Positions 46,991-58,840 of a stretch of DNA of 64,000 nt are shown in pieces. The translations under genes and the position numbers were made by a program. How positions within the stretch are numbered: position 1 is the first letter of the stretch; each line of letters opens with the position of its first letter. Origin of the DNA: Haliotis asinina (taxonomy: Eukaryota > Mollusca > Gastropoda > Lepetellida > Haliotidae); the NCBI RefSeq assembly GCF_037392515.1, contig NC_090295.1, forward strand, positions 12,853,001-12,917,000, given 5' to 3'. The notes under the pieces were generated by a model. The model did no database searches. It saw nothing but the letters and a program-made list of their open reading frames with translations, and had not been told where the DNA came from.

Positions 46991-47555
46991 CAAAAGAAGA
47001 GGTGAACGTGACCCTACCAACAGACAGCAACAATTCCGACAACAGATAATTATCACACTTCAAACCCAGCATCCTCTGGGATATTGTATACATCGATTTT
47101 ACAACAGCTTATTCACAACACTGCAATTGCACCAATATATCCTAGGTGTTGTATAAATATTTATAAACAGGGTGCAGCTATTTGTTAATTACTTACTTCA
47201 GTAAATCGCATACTAACGCTTTATCGATGGGCAAGTTGATACAAGTTTGACTGGCTTCGGGGCATACACACCTTGATGTGGCAACCATAACGCCTAAGAA
47301 CCATGAAAACAAGCATATATAAAAGCTAAGTAGCTCCTAAAAATTGATATAATAATTCACTGCCTCTTCTGAAAGCCCAGCGTCTCTTACAAGACAGAAC
47401 GAGTTGCAGATATTTGCTTGGGAATTCAATAAATTCGATAAAGTAAATATTTCAGTGGGGTCGCTTGGCAACGAGAGAGAGTATTTTGTATACTATTGTG
47501 GTGGATGACTGGGTAGCTGTGAATGTATGATAGTATGTAGTGGCTGATTTGTGTA

Positions 47556-47690
47556 TTAGTGAGTGAGCTTATACAATATTCCAGTAATATCACACCAGAA
47601 ATGCGCTTTTCATACAATGTACTCATTTGGAATCAAACCCGGCTTTCTGTGTAACGAGCCACGCTTGGCTACCTACCGCCCCTGGATATG
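47556..47690 (-). mobile_element. SINE family B, diverged copy
   Basis: From GTGAGTGAGCTTATACAATA, with GGAATCAAACCCGGCTTTCT and GCTACCTACCGCCCCT at the head end. Confidence 0.7.
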
Positions 47691-47699
47691 TAAATATGA

Positions 47700-49050
47700 A
47701 ATTTAGGTTGTAAATTTCTCTTGTTAGATTACAAGGTGGAAGATATGGATAGGGACGTTTATCATTCATCTACACTATTAAAATTTTCCTGATATTTTGT
47801 ATGTTAAATATCAAAATACAATTGTTTTGTATGATTCACTTTGTCAGCACATGATGAGACTGGGTATACATGAAGCTCAGCATCAAATATTCACGTTATT
47901 CAAGGCTTTACTCAGTATTATTTTACAGAGAATTTAAAGTTACATCCAGTCTCTGAAATCAACATTTTTTACAGAAAAATACTGTTCATAAAATAATCAT
48001 ATTTTACGTGTATAGTGAAAAGGAACCCAGAGACTTTCTTCATTTTGAGAAACTGAAATCTAGACTTGCTACACATTCTACACTTACCCGGGCTTTCTTG
48101 GATATATCTGTTTCAAAGCCTACATGCCAGACTACAATGGTCCGTAAATATCTGAACATGGACCAGTCATTCCGGTGATAGGAGGACTATAAACCACCGT
48201 AATGGGTAAATCAGCCATAATGCTTAAAAGGTACCTCAGGTCAATTTATCACGAAATTATGGTTAAAATGCCATAAATAGATATCAGACAACTTTGGCAA
48301 TGAATAATGTTAGTATTTCAGAAGCCTAACACTGATCAGATGTTCAAAATTCCTTCCATTCAAACAGTTTATAATTAGTGCAGTATATGTAAGAAAATCT
48401 ATTCAAATTCATTACATTGTTATCTATAGTGTATTAAGTCTAATTGCTAGTTTTACTATTTACCAAGTGGTAGCAGACTGGGCCCAGTAAATGGACTGGT
48501 TTCATCAGTCTATATACACAGATCTTAGCGCTCGGCAGTACAAAGAACAGGTTGATGAGAGGAGTGGTGGCGCATGATGGTGAATTAAGTTCCTGGATCA
48601 CCCAGATACAAAATAAATACAACATAACGGGTTTTTTTCTTTGATGTTATTTATAACAACGACGAGACGATACTCGAATATGCAATTATGACGTTTGTTA
48701 ATTACTGAACTTCAAAGGGCAATGTGGAAGCACATTTTAAACCACCGGTTGTAGAATTTATTTAACTTATCGAACACCATTAATTATTCAGTCCGTTAAA
48801 TTCCAAAAGCAATATGACCTAAAACTGCAATTATGTTTTTTCTTTATAATATTGTTATTATTATCATTATCCTGAGATAATTCGTGAGGAACAAAAATAT
48901 TTCCTCAAATGTGCAATTTGACCGCCACAGAAACAGTACACATAAAGACCTATTAAAATTCAAACCAATGTACTTTGTACCGACATAATCAACCTACCGA
49001 ACATCGTTAAACGTTATAATCGTGTCAAATATTTCCTCAACTCTCCGCCA
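47700..49050. other. non-coding stretch
   Basis: AT-rich with no supported gene. A faint SINE A core trace may lie at 48130-48190. Confidence 0.5.
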
Positions 49051-49056
49051 TAAATT

Positions 49057-49135
49057 GAGAATAGTGAGTGGGTGAGTTTAGTTTTACGCCGCACTCATCA
49101 ATTTTCCAGCCATGTGGCGGCGGTCTGTTGTGGGG
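49057..49135 (-). mobile_element. SINE family A, tail fragment
   Basis: GAGTGGGTGAGTTTAGTTTT, then CGCCGCACTCATCAATTTTC and ATGTGGCGGCGGTCTGT; the rest of the element is missing. Confidence 0.75.
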
Positions 49136-49391
49136 AGATGGTTCATCAGTGACAAAAAATATGCATGATGCAATTCCCTATTTTGCCTTGCAAATAACGT
49201 TCCTGTGTATTTTCCGGTGAATATCTCACTTGCTTCTTAAGCATTAGATACATCAGGAAAACTGTACAGAGATTTGTTTTATTTGACTTTGCATGTGTTT
49301 GTGACAGGTGTTGCCTGTACAGAAGGTATGCCCAACTTTCCGTGAACACATTCCTGGTACATTCGAAGTCGCATAATGGGTTGTGGTTTAC

Positions 49392-49558
49392 ATGGAGGGA
49401 TGAGGTAGCCTTGTGGTGAAAGCATTCACTCGTCACGTCGAAGGACCGTGTTCTATTCCCAACATGGCTACAATGTGCGAAGCCCATTTCCGATGTCCCA
49501 CGTCGTGATATTGCTGGAATATTGCTAAAGGCGGCGTAGAACTAAACTCAATCACACA
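49392..49558 (+). mobile_element. SINE family B, near full-length copy with tRNA-like head
   Basis: Head GAGGTAGCCTTGTGGTGAAA, B-box-like GTGTTCTATTCCCA, body GAAGCCCATTTCCGATGTCC, and shared tail GGAATATTGCTAAAGGCGGC with AACTAAACTC. Confidence 0.88.
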
Positions 49559-49903
49559 CTGATTTACGCAAATTTCGTTGGATAGTGGAAATTTACATTC
49601 AGTTTTGTTCAACCCATAGGATGGATGATTTACACAGACTGGTAATAATATGAGTTAAAGCTCGGCTAAATGATTTGGGGAAGTAAGTGATCGTCAGTAG
49701 ATCAAATAGATCTAGACCGTTCAGTTTATGGGATTGCGTGCTGCACGTGAAACTATGAAAAATATGGTTTATGCTCTGCTTCATTTGAGATACTGCATTC
49801 GTGGATCATCAGGATGTGCATGTACTGCCACACGAAATACTCAGCTCAGCTCAGCAGAATTTCCCCAAATGTCGTGCGAATTCTGATTAGAATTGATTCT
49901 TGA

Positions 49904-50040
49904 GAAACCCATGCTTGCCAAAAAGGCGACTGACGAGGTTTGATGATCAGGCTTGATAGATGTTGTAACACTCAAATTGCCCCATCGATGCTCTTGATGC
50001 AATCACTTGATTATCTGGCCCTGATTTGCATTATTTCAGA
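49904..50040 (+). mobile_element. SINE family A, strongly diverged fragment
   Basis: GAAACCCATGCTTGCCAAAA, GGCGACTGACGAGGTTTGAT and CACTTGATTATCTGGCC follow the family order, with deletions. Confidence 0.6.
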
Positions 50041-50273
50041 AAACTATCATTTAATGAAATACTTCTCACTGCAGTCATATTTGTCATACCTGGAACTTCA
50101 TTACAAAAACATTTGAATGTCAGATCGCTACTTTTATATACATAAGTCAGTGTAACATATGAACGACAACGGATTTTTGGCTCCTAAGTGCTTCTTTTGC
50201 GGGATAAGCTCAACCAAGCTGTACCCACTTACACAAAGCGATTACCACTGCGACAACGTTAAATCTACGTTAT

Positions 50274-50930
50274 AGTATGGGAGTTACGATCACCTTAGCC
50301 CTACGATGATCGTAAGTCTGTGTCAAAGTATTGGAGTTACTATCACCTTAGCACTACGGTAATCGTACGTCTGTGTCAAAGTGAGGGAGTTACGATCACC
50401 TTAGCACTACGAGGATCGTAAGTCTGTGTCAAAGTATGGGAGTTACTATCACCTTAGCACTACGATGATCGTATGTCTTTGTTAAAGTATGGGAGTTACG
50501 ATCACCTTAGCCCTACGATGATCGTAAGTCTGTCTCAGAGTATTGGAGTTACTATCACCTTAGCACTACGATGATCATATGTCTTTGTTAAAGTATGGGA
50601 GTCACGATTACCTTAGCACTACGATGATCGTAAGTCTATGTCAAAGTATGGGAGTTACGATTACCTTAGCACTACGAGGATCGTAAGTCTGTCTCAGAGT
50701 ATTGGAGTTACTATCACCTTAGCACTACGATGATCGTATGTCTTTGTTAAAGTATGGGAGTCACGATTACCTTAGCACTACGATGATCGTAAGTCTATGT
50801 CAAAGTATGGGAGTTGCGATCACCTTAGCACTACGATGATCTTAAGTCTGTCTCAGAGTATTGGAGTTACTATCACCTTATCACTGCGGTTATCGTAAGT
50901 CCATGTTAAAGTATGGGAGTTAAGACACTT
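50274..50930. repeat. 53-bp hairpin minisatellite, about 12 units, trimeric substructure
   Basis: The unit opens AGTATGGGAGTTACGATCAC and contains TTACGATCA / TGATCGTAA arms (9 bp) around 14 bases. From the fifth unit onward three variants cycle: ATGGG...CTGTCTCAG, ATTGG...CTTTGTTAA and GTCACG...CTATGTCAA, giving a 159-bp period. Confidence 0.9.
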
Positions 50931-53030
50931 GGCGCTAAGACACTTTTGTATAACGATATCATATTTGCTGGTTGAAAACTGGTGTCTGAGGTATAAAGAT
51001 AATTCAATGCGAATTAGGTCGAGCGATAATCTAGATCTTCCAGCCATTGCGTATCACTCGATTGCTTCCTTCATCTCATTTGGTTTCTAGTCTTAACAAA
51101 AAACCCTCCCATCCCCTATCCCTGTGAATGACGCGATTCCAATGGATTAAGTAACACAGTATTTGCACTGTGCCCTTGAATAAATTTGCACTTCATCGTT
51201 CTGAGTCATGAGGGGCATTTTAGCAAGCGTTTACATTTGAAATTTATTGACAAATTAGTTCATTCAAAGGGTTTGTGTTCAAGTAGTACATGTAAACAAA
51301 CGACACTGAACAAGTAGACGGGAAAAACTTAAACTGGATAACAATGACGTTGTCATACACAACGCGACTAAGTGAGTGAATTTCAGATACACGCCACATC
51401 ATGAGTTAAGTGTGAGTTAATATTTAACGCCACATCGGCAATATTACAGCCATATCGTGACCGCTACATCATGAAACAAAACAGAATATTTAATTCGAAA
51501 CCCCAAACCTCACCTCCAAAGAAAAGAACCACTCTTTTCACTTTCTCACTTCTTTTCGTTCTTCGTCTCATGTAAATTCTTCGCTTTCAACATACATCGA
51601 TATATATCAAAACTTGTTGAAATGGTACAATGAACATGCAGATAGAGCGAATGTTACAGCGAAAAAGAATATACTGGCCACGCTTTTACAATAGCCCGTG
51701 TATATTAAAGTAGCTAGGGATTCGGAGTTCTTTGGGGGTAAAATAAGCACATGCCGTGGCTCAGGACAGACAGTCGGTAAGGCTAGATTAATGAAAATTA
51801 ATGCAGTGCGAAAAAACAGTTAAATGTAATACGTATGTGTAAAATTGCAGTACAGACCATTTCTGTAGAAATGAAACATTTTCTTGAAACATTTATGTTT
51901 CTATTAGACAATAATATCGTATTCGTTCAATGGGAAAAAGAACGAGTGTTGTGTTCTAGTAATACGACAAATTATTCCGAGCGAGATGAAGCTGATGAAG
52001 AACACCAAATTGACCCCCAGTCTTCTCTTTACTAATCCCCTAATCTTTTGACATCTCGCCAAATCTACTTGTGTCAGTCTTTCGCAGTTTTGATCTTTCA
52101 AAATATTTAGTTAGAGGTTTATGTGCAGTATCCAAATCCACAATTTCTCATTCAATCAGACCTCGAAACAACGGTTCACTAATTCATTTGTTGAGAAATT
52201 GTCCGATACAATGAATTCACGTGCAATAAACCTGCACGTGCCCTTTGGTCACTGTGACCTAATGGCTATTTCCATTAATCCCTCACTATTAACACGCACT
52301 GCTGCAAACTCTCCATTGCCATGGCAAGCGAAATCTGGTGAGGGTTTTTATGAGGTGTGTTACAATATTATATATGAAAAATGTGTTTCTCGGTGAAAGA
52401 TAACAATAACGTTTCAACAACCGAATAAAAACTATTCAGATTAAGGGCCAATACGACTGCGAGATTGACCCTTACGCAGGATTTGTCCTCCGACAGATAG
52501 CTTATTGGTCATTGCTCTTGTGTTGACCGAGGAGATAAGTCTGGACGCACCTGACAGCGAATCAAACAGGTATGGTAATAAAACACGGCGTTCTTTCATC
52601 TCACCTGATGAATTACCTTTGCTAATTGAGCATTTCCATACATCAAAGGCGTGAGTGTACACATGGAAGATTTTCGGTGTCTGCTCTAAAATGGACGTAC
52701 TGGACAGTGCGATAGATAATAGCTGACATATTGTTCAAACTAGCGTTAAACCAATCCCAATTACTTCATATAAGTCAGTTCGTCCTGAAAACATGGCCAC
52801 GAACAGGTTCTAATGGACACATACAATGCTCTGCGCTCACGATACGTGTTTGCGTGTGTACAATATCCTTGCCTCTGGGTTTTTTTAGACTTGGGTTTCT
52901 GCACACCAGGATCACTCTGGGCTTGACCTCAAATCAATCAGACAGGTCGTGATATACCTGGAACAGTTCAAAACCGCTTCATATCTGTATTCCAGAATCA
53001 TACAAGTAGATTCCTAATGCTCCTATATAA
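50931..53030. other. non-coding stretch
   Basis: No gene is supported. A SINE A/B tail remnant may lie at 51405-51470 (AACGCCACATCGGCAATATT). The 91-codon ORF at 52121 has no recognisable motif. Confidence 0.5.
52218..52259. promoter_or_regulatory. two CACGTG boxes and a perfect IR3 hormone-receptor palindrome
   Basis: CACGTG at 52218-52223 and 52235-52240, then GGTCACTGTGACC at 52247-52259, which matches the estrogen-response-element core GGTCAnnnTGACC exactly. All lie within 42 bp. No adjacent gene was found. Confidence 0.4.
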
Positions 53031-53750
53031 TATATAGATGTTAAATGTGTGTACAGTGTGCGCATATATTTAATATCTAAGTTCCGTGTGCTTGAATATC
53101 ACATTTAGCTGGGATTCAAAATGCATGCGGGTCTTGTCAAATACTGATACTTCTGGATTCAAAATGAATCTAAGTTATATCAAATTCTTAAACGTGTGTT
53201 TGTTATATCTAGGTTTTAAATGATTGTACAGTCTCTTTTCAGCTTGGTTCTAAATGTATGTACGTTACAAATCGGTTCTAAATACATGTTTTACCTAGGT
53301 TCTAAATACATGTAGGTAACATCTAGGTTCTAAATGCATGTGTTTTTACCAAGGTTCTACATAGAGATTATGTATTACAAGACCAAGTGTGTCATATCGC
53401 TTATACGGAACGAGTGTGGTGTAAGTCGTATGACACACTTGCTCGAGTCTAATTATTTCCTAGTTATCCATGTTATTAATGTAGATTTGTCCAGTAAAAC
53501 ACGTTGAACAAGTGTGAAGGCCCTCTTCATTGACGTCACGTTCGATTGTATAATGACGTCACAGACGACAAAATACAGAAACAACGGAGCTCGGAATGAA
53601 AAATATGAATCCCGATATTTTCACCCTCCTAGATTAAAAAATAATATATGACTCGTGTTCTGTTCTACCATATGGGTAATAAATGCATACATGTAACATC
53701 TATTTTCTAAATGCATATGTCTTATGTAGATTAGAAATGCATATATGTCA
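53030..53750. repeat. degenerate minisatellite of about 30 bp, split by an insertion
   Basis: Loose repeats of GGTTCTAAATACATGTA-like units run at 53030-53360 and resume at about 53660-53750 (TTTTCTAAATGCATATGTC). The roughly 290 bp between them has a different composition. Confidence 0.6.
53361..53650. mobile_element. putative insertion with 13-bp inverted repeat and two CRE palindromes
   Basis: CAAGTGTGTCATA (53384-53396) and TATGACACACTTG (53429-53441) are exact complements. TGACGTCA occurs at 53531-53538 and 53554-53561. It interrupts a minisatellite. Limits and element class are uncertain. Confidence 0.4.
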
Positions 53751-54673
53751 TATTAAACTATAATCGTTAATCCCACCAAAAATAATAAACACATCCGAGA
53801 TAACGTCAACCCGTTGACATATCAAAGTAAATCACGATCCTCAGTTGAATGAACAGATTCTCTTCAACGGTTGATCCCGTAACTGTGGTTACCATGATGA
53901 TACGTAACGACATCCATATCGAAGATAACAGGTTCGTTCTTATAAGATACCGTTAAACATAGATAACACGGTATGATAATTTACGTGCCTCGGGTCTATT
54001 TGCCCCAGTAACCTAATTGAGTTTATCGAGCATGGGTCCATAAAGCGACCCGTTACCCCAGATTACCTAACACTGGTTTCTGTCTTTCATAAAGAAAACC
54101 TTAGTTCAGTCTTTATAACGTGTGCCAACCTTGGAGATCAGACAAAATGAGACTATCACCTGAATTGTCTTTCGTTTGTTTTTTCGGTAAATAATTGCTG
54201 AATACATGACGGTTATTTCCACTCTATAAAGTCTTTTGTGAGAACCGATTGTTTGCAATCGTCAAATGTATTTCTGAACATTCAAAATCATTACTCGACT
54301 ACTTCTAACATCCAGTTCAGTAAATGCATGTTCATGGTGTATTTGATGTTCAGGAACATGAATGAACATCGGTGAGTGCGACACAAAACTGTACTTCCTC
54401 AATCAATCCTTGATATAGAAATACCGACATTTCCTGGGCAGATAAAAAGTAAATTTAGAGTAATTCGCCTTGAACTAACAAAAATGCGAATCCAGAAACG
54501 GAAAGAATTTCAAGACGAAGCGCACACCAACAGTTTCTCAATAGACTCATCATAGAGTTTTTGGCAGGACATTTGTCTTTGTCTGTTGTATAATTAAAAT
54601 ATAGCATACATCTAGTATCATCCATAGTGAGAAAGGCTTTTTGGGTAACGTAAGATTAAGTTGATTTGTAGCG

Positions 54674-54830
54674 TGAGTGAGTGAGTTTAGTTTTACGCCT
54701 CTAGTCCATCAATATCACGGCGGGGGACATCGGAAATGGGCTTTAAACACTGCACCCATGTGAGGAATCGAACCCGGGTCTTCAGTGTGACGAGCCAACA
54801 CTTTAACCACTGTACTACCCCACCGCCCTA
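54674..54830 (-). mobile_element. SINE family B, near full-length copy
   Basis: GTGAGTGAGTGAGTTTAGTT, then GGAAATGGGCTTTAAACACT and an intact B-box complement GGAATCGAACCCGGGTCTTC, with GCCAACACTTTAACCACTGT at the head. Confidence 0.9.
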
Positions 54831-55062
54831 AATGGTTTGTAGAAGTCTATATCATCTCAACCAGGTAATGTATCACGCAGATCTATAGTTTGTATTCCTT
54901 CCCGTTCCTTGTCCGTGCCATTGTGAACATAACATGAAATTTTTAATCTAATGTCGTTTGTGAAATAGCGTCTAATGAATCTTGTACGCGGCTGTCAATA
55001 TACGTAGAAAATGGTAAAATGACACTTTTTTCACGTATAATATGTCTCATTTCAGTATGAGA

Positions 55063-55327
55063 CCCGTTACGGTCCGTGGTAGAATAGGCCTTCAGCATCC
55101 CGTGTTTGGTATAAAAGGGCGACTATGCTTGTCGTAAGAGGCGACTAACGGAATCGGGTGGTCAGGCTCGCTGACTTGGTTGACACATGTCATCGGTTCC
55201 CAATTTCGCGGATCGATGCCCATGTTGTTGATCAGTGGGTTGTCTGGTCCAAACTCGATTTTTTGCAGACCGCCGCCATGTGGCTGGAGTATTGCTAATA
55301 GCGGCGTAAAACTCAACTCACTCACTC
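55063..55327 (+). mobile_element. SINE family A, full-length copy
   Basis: From GACCCGTTACGGTCCGTGGT to GCGGCGTAAAACTCAACTCA plus CTCACTC; high similarity to the 9517 copy. Confidence 0.9.
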
Positions 55328-55587
55328 ATTTCAATATGCCGCCGGGCACACACCTGGTGACAGAGATGAAACAACCTTAACAGATGTCACACACGGTCAG
55401 CTGATCGTGGTATGATCTTGACGCTTGGCGTCATTGCCGATTGATTTCTCCCGTGCTGCATAACATGCCAGTGTATTTTTCTTTCATCTGGTCCATCTAT
55501 GACGCGAAATGACAGGTTGTAGCTATAGTGTTAGGAGTATTGTTTATACCTTTTGGGCGATAGCATCTGCGAGTTATGCACAGTAGC

Positions 55588-55755
55588 GAGTGAGTGAGTG
55601 AGTATTGTTTTATGCAGCTTTTAGCTATATTCCAGCAATTGAACGGCGGAGGGCATCAAGAATGTTTCACATATTCTTTCCAAGTGGTGAATCGAACACG
55701 GCTCTTTTGTGTAAAGAGAGAAAGTTTCAACCACGAGGCTACAACCCCTTTTCCC
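55588..55755 (-). mobile_element. SINE family B copy
   Basis: GAGTGAGTGAGTGAGTATTG, TATTCCAGCAATTGAACGGC, B-box complement GTGAATCGAACACGGCTC, and head complement AACCACGAGGCTACAACCCC. Confidence 0.82.
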
Positions 55756-55984
55756 GCGTTTGTGTGTGAATGTGAGTTTCGTCTGTAGATGGCAACCAAT
55801 ATTAGAGGCCTGGTCGGCGTTCTGTAGCGCAAGTTTCCTGGATATCCGAACAACTGTTCGTTTATCTGACAGTTTGATATGAGCGTGTTAGTCATAAACG
55901 CAGCTTACTGTAGCTGTTTTATGTGTCAATTCGACCTAAGTGCAAACTGCTGATCGCTTTGCTCATACGTGTCTCCAAACATCG

Positions 55985-56178
55985 GACCCGTGAAGGTCTA
56001 CCCGGGGTAGAATAGGTCTTCAGCAACCCATGCTTGTTATAAAAGGCGACTATTCTTGTCGTAAGAGGCGACTAACGGGATCGGGTGGTCACTGGATTGT
56101 CTGGTTATTTACAGACCACCGCCATATAGCTGGAATATTGCTGAGTGCGACATAAAACTAAACTCACTCACTCACTCT
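55985..56178 (+). mobile_element. SINE family A with internal deletion
   Basis: Head GACCCGTGAAGGTCTACCCG through GATCGGGTGGTCACTGGATT (about 75 bp missing between GGTCA and CACTGG), ending AACTAAACTCACTCACTCAC. The junction lies in a shared TCA. Confidence 0.88.
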
Positions 56179-56248
56179 CCAAGCATTGTTCAAGATGCTG
56201 TCTTGAAATAACGAAAGCACAAAAAGAATGATCATGTAAGAACTCATT

Positions 56249-56468
56249 AGTATTCGTAGTTACGAGCACAAATAGTATTCGTAGTTACGAGCACAAATAG
56301 TATTCGTAGTTACGAACACAAATAGTATTCATAGTTACGAGCACAAATAGTATTCGTAGTTACGAGCACAAATAGTATTCGTAGTTACGAGCACAAATAG
56401 TATTCGTAGTTACGAGCACAAATAGTATTCGTAGTTACGAACACAAATAGTATTCGTAGTTACGAACA
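56249..56468. repeat. 25-bp minisatellite, about 8.8 copies
   Basis: Units of AGTATTCGTAGTTACGAGCA plus CAAAT. Variation is almost confined to one G/A site (ACGAGCA/ACGAACA) and one CGTAG/CATAG change, so the array is young or homogenised. Confidence 0.95.
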
Positions 56469-56547
56469 GTCCAGAAGAAGCTGTCTGATATTACACAATC
56501 GGGCAACAGAAAATATCTACAAAAATTGACAGTGGCTATAAACAAAG

Positions 56548-56755
56548 AGTGAGTTCAGTTTTACGCCGCTTTTAGCAATATTTTACCAATATCACACGGG
56601 GAACACCAGAAATGGGCTTCACACATTGTATACATGTGAGGACTAGAACCTGGGTCTACCGCCCCTAAACGGTTAAAAAAAAAGATTTCAGATCAGTTAA
56701 TCGAAAACGTGAAGAGCGAACGCTTTGACTATTGGGTTTTCACACCGCCCTTGAA
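56548..56755 (-). mobile_element. SINE family B, interrupted copy
   Basis: GAGTGAGTTCAGTTTTACGC, GAAATGGGCTTCACACATTG and GGACTAGAACCTGGGTCTAC, then about 45 bp of unrelated sequence, then the head complement CGAACGCTTTGACTATTGGG. Confidence 0.75.
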
Positions 56756-57378
56756 AACAAGCAAGGAACCGAAGTATCATAGTTGTATTTAGACTTTGGT
56801 TTGAAATATTTCACTGACTATTTTCAGTATGTCATGTTTCAGTTAAACATGTAAAAAGCAGTCAAATCCAGAATGCGTCTGTATATGTTCTTTTGCCCTG
56901 CTGTGTAGGGAGGAACATTTCTATCCGTAACATCAAAAGAATTATTCAATTCTATAAATTATATTTATGGTAATTTTGGCCGAGATTGCATTTCAGAAAC
57001 TTCATTGTATACGTAGAGATCGATTCATACAAGGTGTGTGCTATCATGTAAAAGGGAATGTGTCCTTTACAAGATCAATGGTACTTTATCAAGTCGATTT
57101 ACGAACACAAAGTGAACTAAAACTACGTTACTCATGGGGGTACATATAAAAAAAACCAAAACATAACGCTGTTCCTCTTTACTTATTTGTGCTCTGTGGC
57201 ATTATGCTATGTTATATGATCGCCATCCGTTGCATAAATAGTGAATGAGATAGTTTCGACTTTTCATGTGAAACTGACCTTAACGATAATACCAGTTGTT
57301 CCAGATTACATTGTTTTGACTATAAAACATGCATTTTCAGTATTCTTCATCATTTATATAGTAACCGCTTCATAACAG

Positions 57379-57614
57379 ATCCGTGAAGATCCGGGATAGT
57401 ATAGGCTTCCCGCGACCGATATTTGTCACTGAGGGCGACTAACGGGTGGTTAGGCTGGCTGACACATGCTATCGGTTCCCAGTTGCGCAGATCGGTGCTT
57501 ATGCTGTTGAACACCTGGATTGTCTGGTACAGACTCGATTATTTACAGACCGCCGCCTTATAGCTGGAATATTGCTGAGTAAAGCAGCGTGAAACTAAAC
57601 TTACTCACTCACTT
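57379..57614 (+). mobile_element. SINE family A, slightly shortened copy
   Basis: From GATCCGTGAAGATCCGGGAT through CACCTGGATTGTCTGGTACA to GTGAAACTAAACTTACTCAC. Confidence 0.85.
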
Positions 57615-57684
57615 CATAACTACAATGTAGTAAATAAGTAATGAACGCAGCTGTTACAAACAGTTCCATTACATGTTTATCATA

Positions 57685-57877
57685 ACGAGGTAGCCTAGTG
57701 GCTAAATGTCTCGCTCGTCATGCCGAAGACCCGGGTTCTATTCTCCACATGGGTACAATGTGCGAAACCCATTTTTGGTGTCCCCCGCCGTGATGTTGCT
57801 GGAATATTGCTAAAAGTGACGTAAAACCAAACTCACTCACTCACTCACTCACTCACTCACTCACTCATTCACTAAAA
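57685..57877 (+). mobile_element. SINE family B, full-length reference copy with long ACTC tail
   Basis: tRNA-like A box GGTAGCCTAGTGGCTAAATG, B box CCCGGGTTCTATTCTCC, body GCGAAACCCATTTTTGGTGT, shared tail GGAATATTGCTAAAAGTGAC with GTAAAACCAAACTCACTCAC, then about ten ACTC units. The tRNA-derived head is judged from the A/B boxes. Confidence 0.92.
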
Positions 57878-58840
57878 GCAACAGTTATGTGCGAATGATT
57901 CAAACTCATTTGCTTCGATATAGGTTCATATATTATTGATGAAGTTATCTAAAAGATCATGATATGCTGGGGCAGTTTTCTCCATTTTCATAAATCATTT
58001 TTATTCGTAACAAAGATTATAATATAAATTCTGACATTGCACATGACAATAGAACAACTCAGATTATTCACTTAGACCAGATGTCTTAGACTCCGCATTT
58101 TGGCATGTAGAATTGCGCCCCTTTAGCACGCCAGGAACCTATGATCCTGGTTTCGAATCTCGGTTTGCCCTCGAGCAAGACATGCGTCATTTCATGCTAA
58201 CATCTCAGATTCAGATCAAACAGTCCTATCTATGGAATAATGTTGAAAGCAGCGTTGGACCCATCCACTTACTCACTCACTGACTCAGACACCACACGCA
58301 CGCGCACACGCACATGCACACGCACACGCACGCGCACACAATATAACACGTCTTCAAACTTCTCTCACAGCAATCAGGGTTGCCATCGTGACGTTGCCAA
58401 GTTCATCAATGTTTCAACATGTATACACGCGCTGACTTCGTTAGGTTCCGAGGAGCATGAACGTTGACAGTGTCAACAAACGCCGTCTTGCTCCCACGCC
58501 ATGTCCCCGTCGTCATGCAGGCGACATGTCCCAACAAGTACCAGCATGTATAACCATACAACTGACGGGGCACTGGGTGCAAGATGGCGACCTGGGTGAT
58601 ACTATTGAGCAATGTGTGTAGTTGAATACATTGCGCCGCTGTCAAAAAACATGTCAAAACGTGTCCACTGTAAGGTGAAAATGCATAACTGACATCATAA
58701 AATTGTAATTTAAAAGAGATTTTCGCTATTTAATTGTAATAACTGCTGAAGGATAACTTTGAATGTTCAACTGGCTTTCAGTACCTGCTCTTCCCGCTTG
58801 GAATGTCTTCTTGATAGCAGCGATAGCAGACAAGCACTTA
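57878..58840. other. non-coding stretch
   Basis: No gene is supported. It holds a CA/CG dinucleotide-rich run at 58293-58340, a 15-bp palindrome GTTGACAGTGTCAAC at 58463-58477, and a tRNA-like scrap near 58120-58180 (CCTGGTTTCGAATCTCGG). Confidence 0.5.

Noticed and set aside
57685-57760. tRNA gene
   Set aside because: A and B boxes are present, but the segment is the head of SINE family B and cannot complete a cloverleaf.
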